The notes: generated by a model not told the origin, from the letters alone. DNA of 64,000 bases from Hydrogenophaga sp. (GCA_030682835.1 JAUXNG010000072.1:1-64000); one strand, 5' to 3'; counted from the first letter of the stretch, positions 8,008-16,452 are shown. Translations and numbers: made by a program.

Positions 8008-9990
8008 ATGAAACGCACCCTAGTCCTCGACATCGAGCTTTACAGCAACTACCTGCTTGTGATGTTCAAGAGCATCGACACGCGCCGCGTCATGGCCTTC
8101 GAGGCGTTCCCGAGCGGGACGTTTGCAGATCCGCAGGCGCTCGACGCCGGCAGAGTCTCAGACCCGCAGGCACTCGACGTCGCCGGCATCACGCGCATCC
8201 TGCGCGAGTTCCGCATCGTCACCTTCAACGGCCTGGACTTCGACATGCCGCTGCTGTGGATGGCGCTGAGTGGTCGCACCGTGTCCGAGGTGAAGGCAGC
8301 CGCGAACCACATCATCAAAGGCGGCCTGCGCGGCTGGCAGTTCGAGCAGCACTACCAGATCAAGGTGCCGAAGTGGGTTGACCACATCGACCTCAAGGAG
8401 AGCGTGCCCGGCGTGGCCATCAGCCTGAAGCTCTACGGCGGCAGGTTGCACAGCAAGCGCCTGCAGGATCTGCCCATCGAGCCGAACGCCGTCATCCTGC
8501 CCGAGCGGCGCGCCGGACTGCGCACGTACTGCGAAAACGACCTGGACACGACGATCGACCTGTGGCTCAAGGCCACGGACCCCAAGGGCGACATCATCGC
8601 CACCCGCGAGTTGATGAGCGCCGAGTTCGGCATCGACTTGCGCAGCAAGTCGGACGCGCAGATCGCCGAGGCCGCCATCAAGGCCAGCGTCGTCAAGGCC
8701 AAGGGCGAGCCCGTCTACCGCCAGGACGTGACGCCCGGCACCACGTATCGTTTCAAGCCCATGCCGTGGCTGCAGTTCAACGACCCCGTGCTGCGCGCCA
8801 AGTTCGAGCAGGTGCTGGCCGCCGAGTTCTACGTCAAGGCCGACGGCAAGGTGCAGATGCCGGCCTGTCTGGAAGGCGCCAGCGTGCAGTTGTCCACCGG
8901 CGGCAGCGTCTACCGCATGGGCGTCGGAGGCCTGCACAGCAGCGAGTCAGCGGCGGCACACGTTGCTACGCCCGACGTGCTGCTGCGCGACACCGACGTC
9001 GTGTCCTATTACCCATCGCTGATCCTGCTGTGTGGCCTGTTCCCGCGCAACATGGGCGCACACTTCCAGCGCGTCTACCGCGACTTTTTTGACCGCCGAA
9101 TCCACGCGAAAAAGGTCGGCCACAAATCGACGGCACAGACCCTCAAGATTGTGCTGAACGGCACCTTCGGCAAGCTCGGCAGCCGGTACTCGGTGCTCTA
9201 TAGCCCCGACCTGATGCTGCAGGTCACCGTCACCGGCCAGCTCGCGCTGCTCATGCTCATCGAACGGCTGGAGGCCGCCGGCATTGCCGTCGTCAGCGCC
9301 AACACCGACGGCATCGTGCAGAAGTGCCCGGCCCACCTGGACGACGTGCGCCGCCAGATCATTGCCCGCTGGGAACGCGAGACCTGCCTGGAGACCGAGG
9401 ACGTCGGCTACCGCGGCCTGTTCAGCCGCGACGTCAACAACTACATCGCGCTCAAAGAGGGTGGCGGCGTCAAGACCAAGGGCGTGTTCACGCCGCCCGG
9501 CGTCATGAAGAACCCCGACTTCGACATCATCGCCGAGGCCGTCTGCGCCTGGCTGGACCGCGGCACGCCCATCGGCGAGACCGTCATCGGCTGCCAGGAC
9601 ATCCGCCGGTTCGTCTGCGTGCAGCGCGTCACCGGCGGCGCGCAGATGCCCACCGGCACGCAGGTGCTCGACAACTGGGAATGGAACAAGACCGCCGGCG
9701 CGTGGGAGCAATGGCACGGCCAGCGGCTGCTGAAGGAAAAACGCAAGGGCCGCCCCAAGCCTGCCGTCGTCACCGCCGACGCCGTGTACCTGGGCGAAGT
9801 CGTGCGCTGGTATCGCAGCACGCGCAGCACCCAGCACATCGAGAAAGTGGGCAACGGCAACAAGGTGCCCAGCAGCGACAACGCCATGCCCTGCATGGAA
9901 CTGCCCGACACCATGCCGGCCGACGTCGATTACGACTGGTACATCGGCGAAGCCTGCCGCGCGCTGCGGCTGATTGGAGCCGTGACGTGA
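8008..9990 (+). CDS. Phage DNA polymerase, family B-like with 3'-5' exonuclease
   Basis: A 660-aa replicative polymerase. The exonuclease domain shows LDIEL (Exo I, residue about 8), FNGLDFDMP (Exo II, about 73) and YCENDLDTT (Exo III, about 174). The polymerase domain has motif A DTDVVSYYPSLIL (about 328), motif B KIVLNGTFGKLG (about 380) and motif C ANTDGIV (about 431). Family-B motif C is normally DTDS; here the first Asp is Asn, a variant I know from other phage polymerases. In related DUF2800/DUF2815 modules the polymerase is usually family A, so this looks like a replacement. AAAGAGAAGA precedes ATG 8008. The stop overlaps the following gene. Confidence 0.9.
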   Translation: MKRTLVLDIELYSNYLLVMFKSIDTRRVMAFEAFPSGTFADPQALDAGRVSDPQALDVAGITRILREFRIVTFNGLDFDMPLLWMALSGRTVSEVKAAANHIIKGGLRGWQFEQHYQIKVPKWVDHIDLKESVPGVAISLKLYGGRLHSKRLQDLPIEPNAVILPERRAGLRTYCENDLDTTIDLWLKATDPKGDIIATRELMSAEFGIDLRSKSDAQIAEAAIKASVVKAKGEPVYRQDVTPGTTYRFKPMPWLQFNDPVLRAKFEQVLAAEFYVKADGKVQMPACLEGASVQLSTGGSVYRMGVGGLHSSESAAAHVATPDVLLRDTDVVSYYPSLILLCGLFPRNMGAHFQRVYRDFFDRRIHAKKVGHKSTAQTLKIVLNGTFGKLGSRYSVLYSPDLMLQVTVTGQLALLMLIERLEAAGIAVVSANTDGIVQKCPAHLDDVRRQIIARWERETCLETEDVGYRGLFSRDVNNYIALKEGGGVKTKGVFTPPGVMKNPDFDIIAEAVCAWLDRGTPIGETVIGCQDIRRFVCVQRVTGGAQMPTGTQVLDNWEWNKTAGAWEQWHGQRLLKEKRKGRPKPAVVTADAVYLGEVVRWYRSTRSTQHIEKVGNGNKVPSSDNAMPCMELPDTMPADVDYDWYIGEACRALRLIGAVT

Positions 9991-10154
9991 GCGACCCGCC
10001 CGAGGTGACGTGCCACCGCTGCGGCGAGCCGGGCCTGCACTGGTGCCTGAACACCCGCTGGCAACTGCTCGACGCCGACGACAAACCCCACACCTGCGAC
10101 CCGCATCAAACCCTGCTGCATTCAGTGGCTGATTTCGAGGACTTGGACAAATGA
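9987..10154 (+). CDS. 55-aa zinc-ribbon-like phage protein
   Basis: A short gene absent from the track in its own right. GTG 9987 overlaps the polymerase stop (GTGA) and the frame ends as ATGA with the exonuclease start. Cys/His pairs (CHRCG, WCLN, HTCD) suggest a small zinc-binding fold. Its location between polymerase and exonuclease suggests an accessory replication factor, but that is only inference. Confidence 0.6.
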   Translation: MSDPPEVTCHRCGEPGLHWCLNTRWQLLDADDKPHTCDPHQTLLHSVADFEDLDK

Positions 10155-10693
10155 ACAACTTAATGATTGACACCGAAACAATGGGCACCGGCCCCGACGG
10201 CGCGCTCATCGCCATCGGCGCCGTGTTCTTCGACGAGGCCACCGGCCAGATGGGTGACGAGTTCTACCGCGTCATCAACCTGGCCACGGCCGTGCAGGAG
10301 GGCGGGCAGATCGACGCCGCGACCGTCATGTGGTGGCTGGGCCAGGACGACGCCGCACGTCGCGGCGTGCAGTTCGGCGGCGTGCACATCCGCGAGGCGC
10401 TGCAAGAGTTCATGGCGTTCTGCGGTCGCCGCGCCAGCGAGGCAGACCTGGTGGTGTGGGGCTGCTCGCCGACGTTCGACTGTCTCAAGATCGAGCGCGC
10501 CCTGTGGCGACTGGGCATGCAGGCGCCGTGGCGCTACTACAACGAACGCTGCTACCGCACGGTGCGCGAGCGCGCGCCCAGCGTGCCGCAGGCCGAGCGC
10601 ACAGGCATGCACAACGCGCTAGAAGACGCAAAGTACCAGGCGCAGCACCTGCTGGCGATTGCCGCCGCGCGTCGCGCAAGGAGCGTGGCGTGA
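10151..10693 (+). CDS. DnaQ-like 3'-5' exonuclease
   Basis: A 180-aa DEDD-family exonuclease. MIDTETMGTGPDGALIAIGA carries Exo I (DxE). WGCSPTFDCLKIERAL supplies the second acidic motif and HNALEDAKYQAQHLL (H-x4-D) the third, making it DEDDh-type. The fold and the NLMIDTETMG start are closest to the Rv2179c/RNase-T-like group common in phages. It overlaps both neighbours by 4 bp. The polymerase already has an exonuclease domain, so this one may act in DNA or RNA turnover rather than proofreading. Confidence 0.88.
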   Translation: MNNLMIDTETMGTGPDGALIAIGAVFFDEATGQMGDEFYRVINLATAVQEGGQIDAATVMWWLGQDDAARRGVQFGGVHIREALQEFMAFCGRRASEADLVVWGCSPTFDCLKIERALWRLGMQAPWRYYNERCYRTVRERAPSVPQAERTGMHNALEDAKYQAQHLLAIAAARRARSVA

Positions 10694-11064
10694 GCATCGA
10701 ACTCGGTTTCGACGGCTTCCCGATGCACGCCGAGAACGAGCGTCAGGTTCTGCAGCACATCAAACCCATCCAGCGCAAGCCCCGCGCCGTCCGCGAAAAA
10801 GACGTTGAAGCCGACCACCGCGACGCCGTGAAGGCCGACGGCGGCATCAGCTACAAGTTCGTCAGCCCGGCCCGACGCAGCGTGCCCGACCGACTGGACC
10901 TGCGGCCGGTGCCGCCCGAGCACCGCGAACTGGTGGCGCGCTACGTGCGCTTCACCGAATGCAAACGCCCCGGCGAGAAACCGACGCCGGCCCAGCAGCG
11001 CGAGCACGACATGCTGCGCGGCCTGGGCTTCGTCGTCGACGTCGTCGACCAGCGCACATCCTGA
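10690..11064 (+). CDS. VRR-NUC domain nuclease
   Basis: A 124-aa protein from GTG 10690 (GTGA overlap with the exonuclease stop); the longer track ORF is a shadow of that gene. It matches the stand-alone VRR-NUC family: EADHRDAVKADGGISYKF, then RRSVPDRLDL, then FTECKRPGEKPTPAQQREHD. The D...ExK-type residues of the PD-(D/E)XK core lie in PDR...ECK. Such enzymes act on branched or flapped DNA and commonly sit between polymerase and SNF2 helicase genes in phage replication modules, as here. Confidence 0.88.
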   Translation: MSIELGFDGFPMHAENERQVLQHIKPIQRKPRAVREKDVEADHRDAVKADGGISYKFVSPARRSVPDRLDLRPVPPEHRELVARYVRFTECKRPGEKPTPAQQREHDMLRGLGFVVDVVDQRTS

Positions 11065-11089
11065 TTTCCTCAACCCCTGAAAGGCAACC

Positions 11090-11770
11090 ATGGCCACCAA
11101 GCCCAAAGCACCCACCCCTGTCATCACCCCGGCACCTGTCGTCGCGCCCGCCAGTCCGGCGTCGGTCCACCCGCAGTCGATCACCGGCGTCAGCATCGCG
11201 CCTGACCGCGCGCTGTTTGACACGCCGCTCGCCGACCTGCGGCCCGGAGAGGTCGTGCTTGTAGAACCCGGCATCATCCGTCCCGAGCACGGCGTACCCA
11301 TGACGTTCGAGCGGCCCAGCGCGGCGCCCATCCCCGGCAACATGGTCGTCAAGATCAAGCTGCTGAGCGAAGCCGCCCGCGTGCCCACCTACGGCTCGGC
11401 CGGCGCCGCGTGCTTCGATCTGTACGCCGCCGACACCGTGGCCATCGCGCCGGGCCGCGCCGCCACGGTCAAGACCGACGTGGCGTTCGAGGTGCCCGAG
11501 GGCTACGCGCTGAACGTCTACAGCCGCAGCGGCCATGGCTACAAGAATGGCCTGCGCCTGGTCAACAGCGTGGGCAAGGTCGACAGCGACTACCGCGGCG
11601 AGGTCGTCGCGCGGCTGCACAACGACAGCACGCAACCATACGTGGTCGCGCTGGGCGAGCGCGTCGCACAAGCCGAAATCGTGCCCGTGCCTCGCATCGA
11701 GTTCGTCGTTGTCGACGAACTGTCGGCCACGGCGCGCGGCACCGGCGGCTTCGGGAGCACGGGCAAATGA
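11090..11770 (+). CDS. dut: dUTPase with N-terminal extension
   Basis: Hydrolyses dUTP to dUMP, feeding ThyA and keeping uracil out of DNA. All five trimeric dUTPase motifs are present: AGAACFDLYA, YSRSGHGYKNG, GKVDSDYRGEV, GERVAQAEIVP and GTGGFGSTG. The enzyme part begins near residue 85 (MVVKIKLL). It is preceded by a Lys/Pro/Ala-rich linker and a segment (LRPGEVVLVEPGIIRPEHG) that ordinary dUTPases (about 150 aa) lack. AAAGGCAACC precedes ATG 11090. The N-terminal part could be a partner-binding add-on; its function is unknown. Confidence 0.93.
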   Translation: MATKPKAPTPVITPAPVVAPASPASVHPQSITGVSIAPDRALFDTPLADLRPGEVVLVEPGIIRPEHGVPMTFERPSAAPIPGNMVVKIKLLSEAARVPTYGSAGAACFDLYAADTVAIAPGRAATVKTDVAFEVPEGYALNVYSRSGHGYKNGLRLVNSVGKVDSDYRGEVVARLHNDSTQPYVVALGERVAQAEIVPVPRIEFVVVDELSATARGTGGFGSTGK

Positions 11771-11946
11771 CGACCGCACCGGCCCGCTACGGCTGCCACA
11801 ACCGCGCACCCTACCGGGGCGTGCCGGCCACGCCCGGCGGGCCGGTGCAGCCGTTCAGGTTCGCGCCAGCCTGCCAGTACACCAAGACCGACCTCGGCCG
11901 CGCCGACCCGCGCTGCACCGACTGCAAGCACAAGGAAATGCCATGA
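11767..11946 (+). CDS. 59-aa cysteine-containing phage protein
   Basis: A small frame from ATG 11767 (ATGA overlap with dut) to TGA 11946. Cysteines in YGCHNR, PACQYTK and CTDCKHK suggest a small metal-binding fold. The rest is Pro/Gly-rich. Function unknown; it is kept because of the overlapping starts on both sides. Confidence 0.55.
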   Translation: MTTAPARYGCHNRAPYRGVPATPGGPVQPFRFAPACQYTKTDLGRADPRCTDCKHKEMP

Positions 11947-12230
11947 GCACCCCAACCAAACCTGGCCAGCGGTGCCGCGTCGTCGGAGGCCGCACGCCGT
12001 TCAACGGTGAAGGCGCGTCGCCGAACCACGGCAAGATCGTCACCACGGTGTTCCTGCACGCCGAGAAGGCCGGCATCGAGCAGGAGAACGTGTGGCGCTG
12101 CCAGTCCAGCGACGTGCTGCAGACATACTACGGCGCCGGCCACGCCGCCGACTTCCTGGAGTGCTGGCTGGAGGTGCAGCCCGAGGACACCGTCGAGCCG
12201 CCGGCCCTGCGACGCGAGGTGGATGCGTGA
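11943..12230 (+). CDS. Phage hypothetical protein
   Basis: A 95-aa protein from ATG 11943 that overlaps both neighbours by 4 bp. The sequence (GQRCRVVGGRTPFNGEG, then a KIVTTVFLHAEK strand, then ECWLEVQPED) resembles a short beta-barrel such as the SH3-like or KOW-like modules of phage accessory proteins. No catalytic residues stand out. It precedes the helicase directly. Confidence 0.62.
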   Translation: MSTPTKPGQRCRVVGGRTPFNGEGASPNHGKIVTTVFLHAEKAGIEQENVWRCQSSDVLQTYYGAGHAADFLECWLEVQPEDTVEPPALRREVDA

Positions 12231-13651
12231 AGTTCACACCGCGCCCCTACCAGCGCATCATCGGTTCGTTCATTGCCGACCACCCGCGCTGCAACGTGTT
12301 CGCCGGCATGGGCATGGGGAAAACGACCAGCACCATCGCGGCGTTCGACACGCTGCGGCTGTTCGGCGAGGCCCGGCGCCTGCTGGTGATCGCACCCAAG
12401 CGCGTGGCGCGCGGCACCTGGCCCGCCGAGATCCAGAAGTGGCGCGAGTCGTTCGGCCACCTCAAGATCGCCGCCGCCATCGGCACGCAGGAGCAGCGCA
12501 TCGCCGCGCTGAAGTCGGGCGCCGACATCGTCACCATCAACTACGACAACCTCGAATGGCTGGTCGAGATCGTCGGTGACCACTGGCCGTGGGACATGGT
12601 CGCGGCCGACGAGAGCACGCGCCTGAAGGGTCTGCGCATCGCGCTGCAGACCAGCCGCGCCGGCAACGAGTTCACGCGCGGCCAGGGGGCCAGCCGTGCC
12701 AAGTCGCTGTCGCGGGTCGCGTTCAAGCGCGTCAGGCGCTGGGTAAACCTCACCGGATCACCGGCGCCCAACGGCGTCGTCGACCTGTGGGGCCAGAACT
12801 GGTTTGTCGACGGCGGCCAGCGGCTGGGCACCAGCTTCACCTCGTTTCAGGAACGCTGGTTCCGCAGCCGCGCCACGGCCGACGGCTACACGCAGCTCGA
12901 ACCCATGGGCCACGCGCAAGGCGAGATCGAGCGCCTGATGCGCGACGTCTGCATCACCGTGGACCCGCGCGACTGGTTCGACATCAAGGCGCCCATCGAG
13001 AGCATCATCCGCGTGCCGCTGCCGGCCAAGGCCCGCCAGCACTACATGCAGATGGAAAAGGAGCTGTTCACGGAGATCGCCAGCAACCCCGTGCAGGCGT
13101 TCAGCAGCGGCACGCGCAGCATGAAGTGCCTGCAGATCGGCAACGGACGCGTCATACACGACAGCGCCACCGGCGAGGTGGCCCACGTCCACGACGAAAA
13201 GCTCGAAGCCCTGAAGTCCGTGGTGGCCGAGGCCAACGGCGAGTCGATCCTAGTCAGCTACCAGTTCAAGGCCGACCTGGCGGCGATACTCAAGGCGTTC
13301 CCGCGCGCCAGGCCGCTGGGCGACGACCCGCGCACCGAGGACGAGTGGAACCAGGGGCGCATCCCTATGCTCGTCGTGCACCCGCAGAGCGCCGGCCATG
13401 GCCTGAACCTGCAGGACGGTGGTCGCATCCTGTGCGATTACAGCACCGGCTACAACCTCGAATACGACGAACAGGTCATCGAGCGCATCGGCCCCATGCG
13501 GCAGATTCAAAGTGGGCACGACCGCGCCGTCTACCGCTACCGGCTCATCGCCGAGGACACCGTCGAGGACAACGTCGTGCTGCGCAGCATCCGCGACAAG
13601 TGCAGCGTGCAGGAAGCGTTCAAGTCCGCCATGAAGCAGCGCGAAACCTGA
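12227..13651 (+). CDS. SNF2-type DEAD/DEAH helicase
   Basis: A 474-aa superfamily-2 helicase/translocase. The track ORF is longer, but GTG 12227 overlaps the upstream stop and gives the conserved start KFTPRPYQ (Q-motif-like). Walker A is GMGMGKTTS (residues about 27-35). The DEAH box is replaced by ADESTRLKG, as in SNF2 proteins. LTGSPAPNG is motif III, HPQSAGHGLNLQDGG motif V, and VIERIGPMRQIQ the motif VI arginine region. It is the usual helicase of modules with DUF2800, DUF2815 and VRR-NUC, and probably unwinds or remodels DNA during phage replication. Confidence 0.92.
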   Translation: MKFTPRPYQRIIGSFIADHPRCNVFAGMGMGKTTSTIAAFDTLRLFGEARRLLVIAPKRVARGTWPAEIQKWRESFGHLKIAAAIGTQEQRIAALKSGADIVTINYDNLEWLVEIVGDHWPWDMVAADESTRLKGLRIALQTSRAGNEFTRGQGASRAKSLSRVAFKRVRRWVNLTGSPAPNGVVDLWGQNWFVDGGQRLGTSFTSFQERWFRSRATADGYTQLEPMGHAQGEIERLMRDVCITVDPRDWFDIKAPIESIIRVPLPAKARQHYMQMEKELFTEIASNPVQAFSSGTRSMKCLQIGNGRVIHDSATGEVAHVHDEKLEALKSVVAEANGESILVSYQFKADLAAILKAFPRARPLGDDPRTEDEWNQGRIPMLVVHPQSAGHGLNLQDGGRILCDYSTGYNLEYDEQVIERIGPMRQIQSGHDRAVYRYRLIAEDTVEDNVVLRSIRDKCSVQEAFKSAMKQRET

Positions 13652-13722
13652 CCGCTTGTCGCGCGTGTAGCAGGCGCTAATCTCTTGCGCTGGGGTCGCT
13701 TTCGCCGGCCCGAGGACTCCCC

Positions 13723-14934
13723 ATGGCTGGAAAAGCTCACGACCCCGAGACCCTGCGCGCAACCATCGCCGCCGTCCGCGAACACGGCGGCATCGCCGCA
13801 GCGGCCCGCGCACTGGGCATGCCGGTCAACACCCTGCACAACCGCTACCACGCTGCGCTCAGCCGAGTCGACACACCGTCACCGGGCCGTGCCGCACTCG
13901 ACGACAGCCTGCAGGATCAGCTACGCGAACTCAAGGCACGCCTGGCCAGCGCCGAACGCGACAGCCTCACCGACGACTACGTGCGCCGCAAGATCATCGG
14001 CCTGTCCGAGCAGCCCGTCGACCCGCCGCAGTGGCTGGTGCGCAAGCCCGCGGCCAGTGGCGGCCTGGCGGTGCCCACGCTGCTGGCCAGCGACTGGCAC
14101 TGGGGCGAGGTGGTCGACCCCAAGCAGATCAACGGCGTCAACGAGTTCAACCTGGCCGTCGGCCAGCGGCGGGCACGGCGCATGATCGAGCGCACCGTCG
14201 ACCTGCTGACCAACCACATCCGCGGCGGCAAGTACCCCGGCATCGTCTTCGCGCTCGGCGGCGACATGATGAGCGGCGACATCCACGACGAACTCAGCGA
14301 GAGCAACGAGAAGCCCGTCATGCCGGCGCTGCTCGACCTGCTGGGCGTGCTCACGTGGTGCATCGAACAACTGGCCGACGCCTTCGGCAACGTGTTCGTG
14401 CCCTGCGTCACCGGCAACCATGGCCGCAACACCAAGAAGCCCCGCGCCAAGGGCCGCAACTACAGCAACTTCGACTGGTTGCTGTACCAGTTCCTGAGCC
14501 GCCAGTTCCGCGGCGACAAGCGCGTCGTCTTCCACATCCCCGACGGCAGCGACGCCCACTGGTCGGTGTTTGGTCACCGCTACTGTCTCACGCATGGCGA
14601 CCAGTTCCGCGGCGGCGACGGCATGATCGGCGCCCTCGGCCCCATCATCCGCGGCGACCACAAGAAGCGCAGCCGCAACGGTCAGATCGACCTGGGCTAC
14701 GACACCCTGCTGCTTGGCCACTGGCACCAGCTCATCCAGTTGCAGCGCCTCATCGTCAACGGCTCGCTAAAGGGCTACGACGAGTACGCGGCCGCCAACA
14801 ACTTCGGCTACGAAATCCCCCAGCAGGCGCTGTGGCTGACACACGCCAGCCACGGCATCACGCTGTCCATGCCGGTGCACCTGGACGAGCGCCACAAGGT
14901 GGCCGACAAGGAGTGGATCAAGTGGGCTGCATAA
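13723..14934 (+). CDS. Metallophosphoesterase with N-terminal HTH
   Basis: A 403-aa protein. Residues about 7-45 form a helix-turn-helix-like segment (AAAARALGMPVNTLHNRYHA). From about residue 115 calcineurin-type metal motifs appear in order: SDWHWGE (D-x-H), GGDMMSGD, TGNHGR (GNH), THGDQ and GHWHQ (GH-x-H). This is the Mre11/SbcD-like fold, but no SbcC partner is present. The combination of a DNA-binding head and a phosphoesterase suggests a DNA-end or nick-processing nuclease. It is separated from the helicase by 71 bp and is the last gene before the next promoter. Confidence 0.85.
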   Translation: MAGKAHDPETLRATIAAVREHGGIAAAARALGMPVNTLHNRYHAALSRVDTPSPGRAALDDSLQDQLRELKARLASAERDSLTDDYVRRKIIGLSEQPVDPPQWLVRKPAASGGLAVPTLLASDWHWGEVVDPKQINGVNEFNLAVGQRRARRMIERTVDLLTNHIRGGKYPGIVFALGGDMMSGDIHDELSESNEKPVMPALLDLLGVLTWCIEQLADAFGNVFVPCVTGNHGRNTKKPRAKGRNYSNFDWLLYQFLSRQFRGDKRVVFHIPDGSDAHWSVFGHRYCLTHGDQFRGGDGMIGALGPIIRGDHKKRSRNGQIDLGYDTLLLGHWHQLIQLQRLIVNGSLKGYDEYAAANNFGYEIPQQALWLTHASHGITLSMPVHLDERHKVADKEWIKWAA

Positions 14935-14950
14935 ATTTGCGACAACCCGC

Positions 14951-14978
14951 TTGCTTTTTATTTCGCATTTGCTAAACT
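14951..14978 (+). promoter_or_regulatory. Phage promoter upstream of the 15010 gene
   Basis: TTGCTT, a 16-nt spacer and TAAACT with extended TG (TTTGCTAAACT), in an AT-rich gap. The -10 region matches the rightward promoter at 4602-4610 (TGCTAAACT). It lies 32 bp before the ATG. Confidence 0.55.
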
Positions 14979-15009
14979 ACGCTCCGCTTGTAAATCAAAC
15001 GGAGTGAAC

Positions 15010-15993
15010 ATGACTGCAGATACCGACGCCGCCAAAGGCGAACCCCAACCCGTCGCCGCTGAACACGCCTGCCAGGTGGTGACCGCCCAGGTCGCCGACG
15101 ACGACTGGCAGGCGTGGCAAGGCGGCGAGTGCCCGGTGGCAGACGGCACCCGCGTGGAAATCGAAACCCAAGGCGGGCAACGCACCATCCGTATCGCGGA
15201 CCTGCTTGACTGGCGGTGGATGTCGCCCGAAACCGATCTGGACTACGGCAACATCGTCGCCTACCGCGTGCTCTCGAAGCCCGCGCCGGCCGTCTACAGC
15301 GTCGGCTGGATAGCACACGACGGCGGCGAGTGCCCGCTGGCATATGGCACGCCCGTCGAGGTGCGACTGCGCGGCGGGTATGAAATCGTGGGCGAGGCAC
15401 AGGTCGATGACGGACGCTGTTGCGGTCCCAAACAGTGGATCGACGAGGGGCCTGGCGACATGCAGGCCATCGTCGCCTACCGCGTGCTCTCGGCACCAGC
15501 GCCGGCCGTCGACAGCGTCGGCGACATCCACAGTGACGCCAAAGGCAGCGGCGCCCGCTACAACGGCGGCAAGCCCGCCTACGACCTGATCCCGGCCAGC
15601 GTCGTGGTGCCGTTCTGGCGCGACGCCGAACTCACGGAAGACCAGCGGCGCGCACTGGACGCACTCGACGCACTCGGCATGTTCCAGGCCCGCGAAGGCA
15701 GCGCCCACGACGTGCTGCGCGCCCTCGGCGACCACTGGGACGACTGCGCCCGCGTCTTCGAGTACGGCCGCCGCAAGTACGCCGCCTGGAACTGGGCAAA
15801 GGGCATGGCCTGGTCGATCCCCATGGCCTGTGCGGCGCGCCACCTCATGGCCATCATCCGCGGCGAGACGCACGACGCCGAGAGCGGCCTGCCGCACGCC
15901 GGCCACGTGTTCTGCAACGTCGTGATGCTGCTCACCTACCAGGGCACGTTCCCTGAAGGTGACGACCGTGCCGCCAAGGGGCTGCTGCTGTGA
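15010..15993 (+). CDS. Two-repeat protein fused to dATP/dGTP diphosphohydrolase-like domain
   Basis: A 327-aa protein starting MTADTDAAKGEP; ATG 15010 has ACGGAGTGAAC upstream. The N-terminal half holds two copies of a roughly 65-aa unit with the pattern W...GGECPvA.GT.VE...GG, each ending IVAYRVLSxPAPAV.SVG. From about residue 180 (GARYNGGKPAYDLIP) it matches the phage dATP/dGTP diphosphohydrolase N-terminal family (DUF5664). That part has an all-helical core with EYGRRKYAAWNW and a helix carrying MACAARHLMAIIRGE. The C-terminal domain probably hydrolyses dNTPs or tunes pools; the repeats may be protein- or DNA-binding. It overlaps the next start (GTGA). Confidence 0.75.
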   Translation: MTADTDAAKGEPQPVAAEHACQVVTAQVADDDWQAWQGGECPVADGTRVEIETQGGQRTIRIADLLDWRWMSPETDLDYGNIVAYRVLSKPAPAVYSVGWIAHDGGECPLAYGTPVEVRLRGGYEIVGEAQVDDGRCCGPKQWIDEGPGDMQAIVAYRVLSAPAPAVDSVGDIHSDAKGSGARYNGGKPAYDLIPASVVVPFWRDAELTEDQRRALDALDALGMFQAREGSAHDVLRALGDHWDDCARVFEYGRRKYAAWNWAKGMAWSIPMACAARHLMAIIRGETHDAESGLPHAGHVFCNVVMLLTYQGTFPEGDDRAAKGLLL

Positions 15994-16247
15994 CGCAGAC
16001 CCGACTCGGCAGTCTGTACGAGGCCCTGATCAACGTGGTCATCGGCTTCGGCATCAACTACGCCGCGAACTTCGTGATCCTGCCGCTGTACGGCTTCCAC
16101 ATCACGGCAGGCCAGAACTTCACCATGGGGCTGCTCTACACCGGCATCTCGATCGCGCGCAGCTACGTGATCCGCCGCTACTTCAACGCCCGCCTGCACG
16201 CTGCCGCGCAGCGCCTGGCTCAACTCACGGGAGAGAAAAATGGCTGA
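15990..16247 (+). CDS. Small phage membrane protein (DUF7220-like)
   Basis: An 85-aa protein from GTG 15990 with two predicted membrane helices (INVVIGFGINYAANFVILPL and a second around NFTMGLLYTGISIARSYVI) and a basic C-terminus. It resembles a widespread uncharacterised two-helix phage family. Overlaps on both sides show it is part of the late segment of this operon. Confidence 0.7.
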   Translation: MTQTRLGSLYEALINVVIGFGINYAANFVILPLYGFHITAGQNFTMGLLYTGISIARSYVIRRYFNARLHAAAQRLAQLTGEKNG

Positions 16248-16452
16248 CGTCGCCGACCTGGCCGAAGAACACATTGAGCGCGAGGCGCCCTACCTGCTGG
16301 CGGCCTGCCATCGTCCCGTGCCACGCGTCGCCGCCGGGCAGTGCCTGTACTGCGATGCCGAGGCGCCGGGCCTGCGCTTCTGCGACGCCGACTGCCGCGC
16401 CGACTGGGAGCGCCTGCAGGAGCGGCAACGCGTCAACGGGTGGCAGTCGTGA
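16240..16452 (+). CDS. Zinc-ribbon phage protein
   Basis: A 70-aa protein with an acidic helical N-terminus and a C-terminal C-x2-C...C-x3-C ribbon (CLYCDAEAPGLRFCDADC) followed by DWERLQERQR. This is the layout of DUF2116-type zinc ribbons. GGGAGAGAAA precedes ATG 16240. Its stop overlaps the PAPS-reductase-like gene (GTGA). Confidence 0.7.
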   Translation: MADVADLAEEHIEREAPYLLAACHRPVPRVAAGQCLYCDAEAPGLRFCDADCRADWERLQERQRVNGWQS

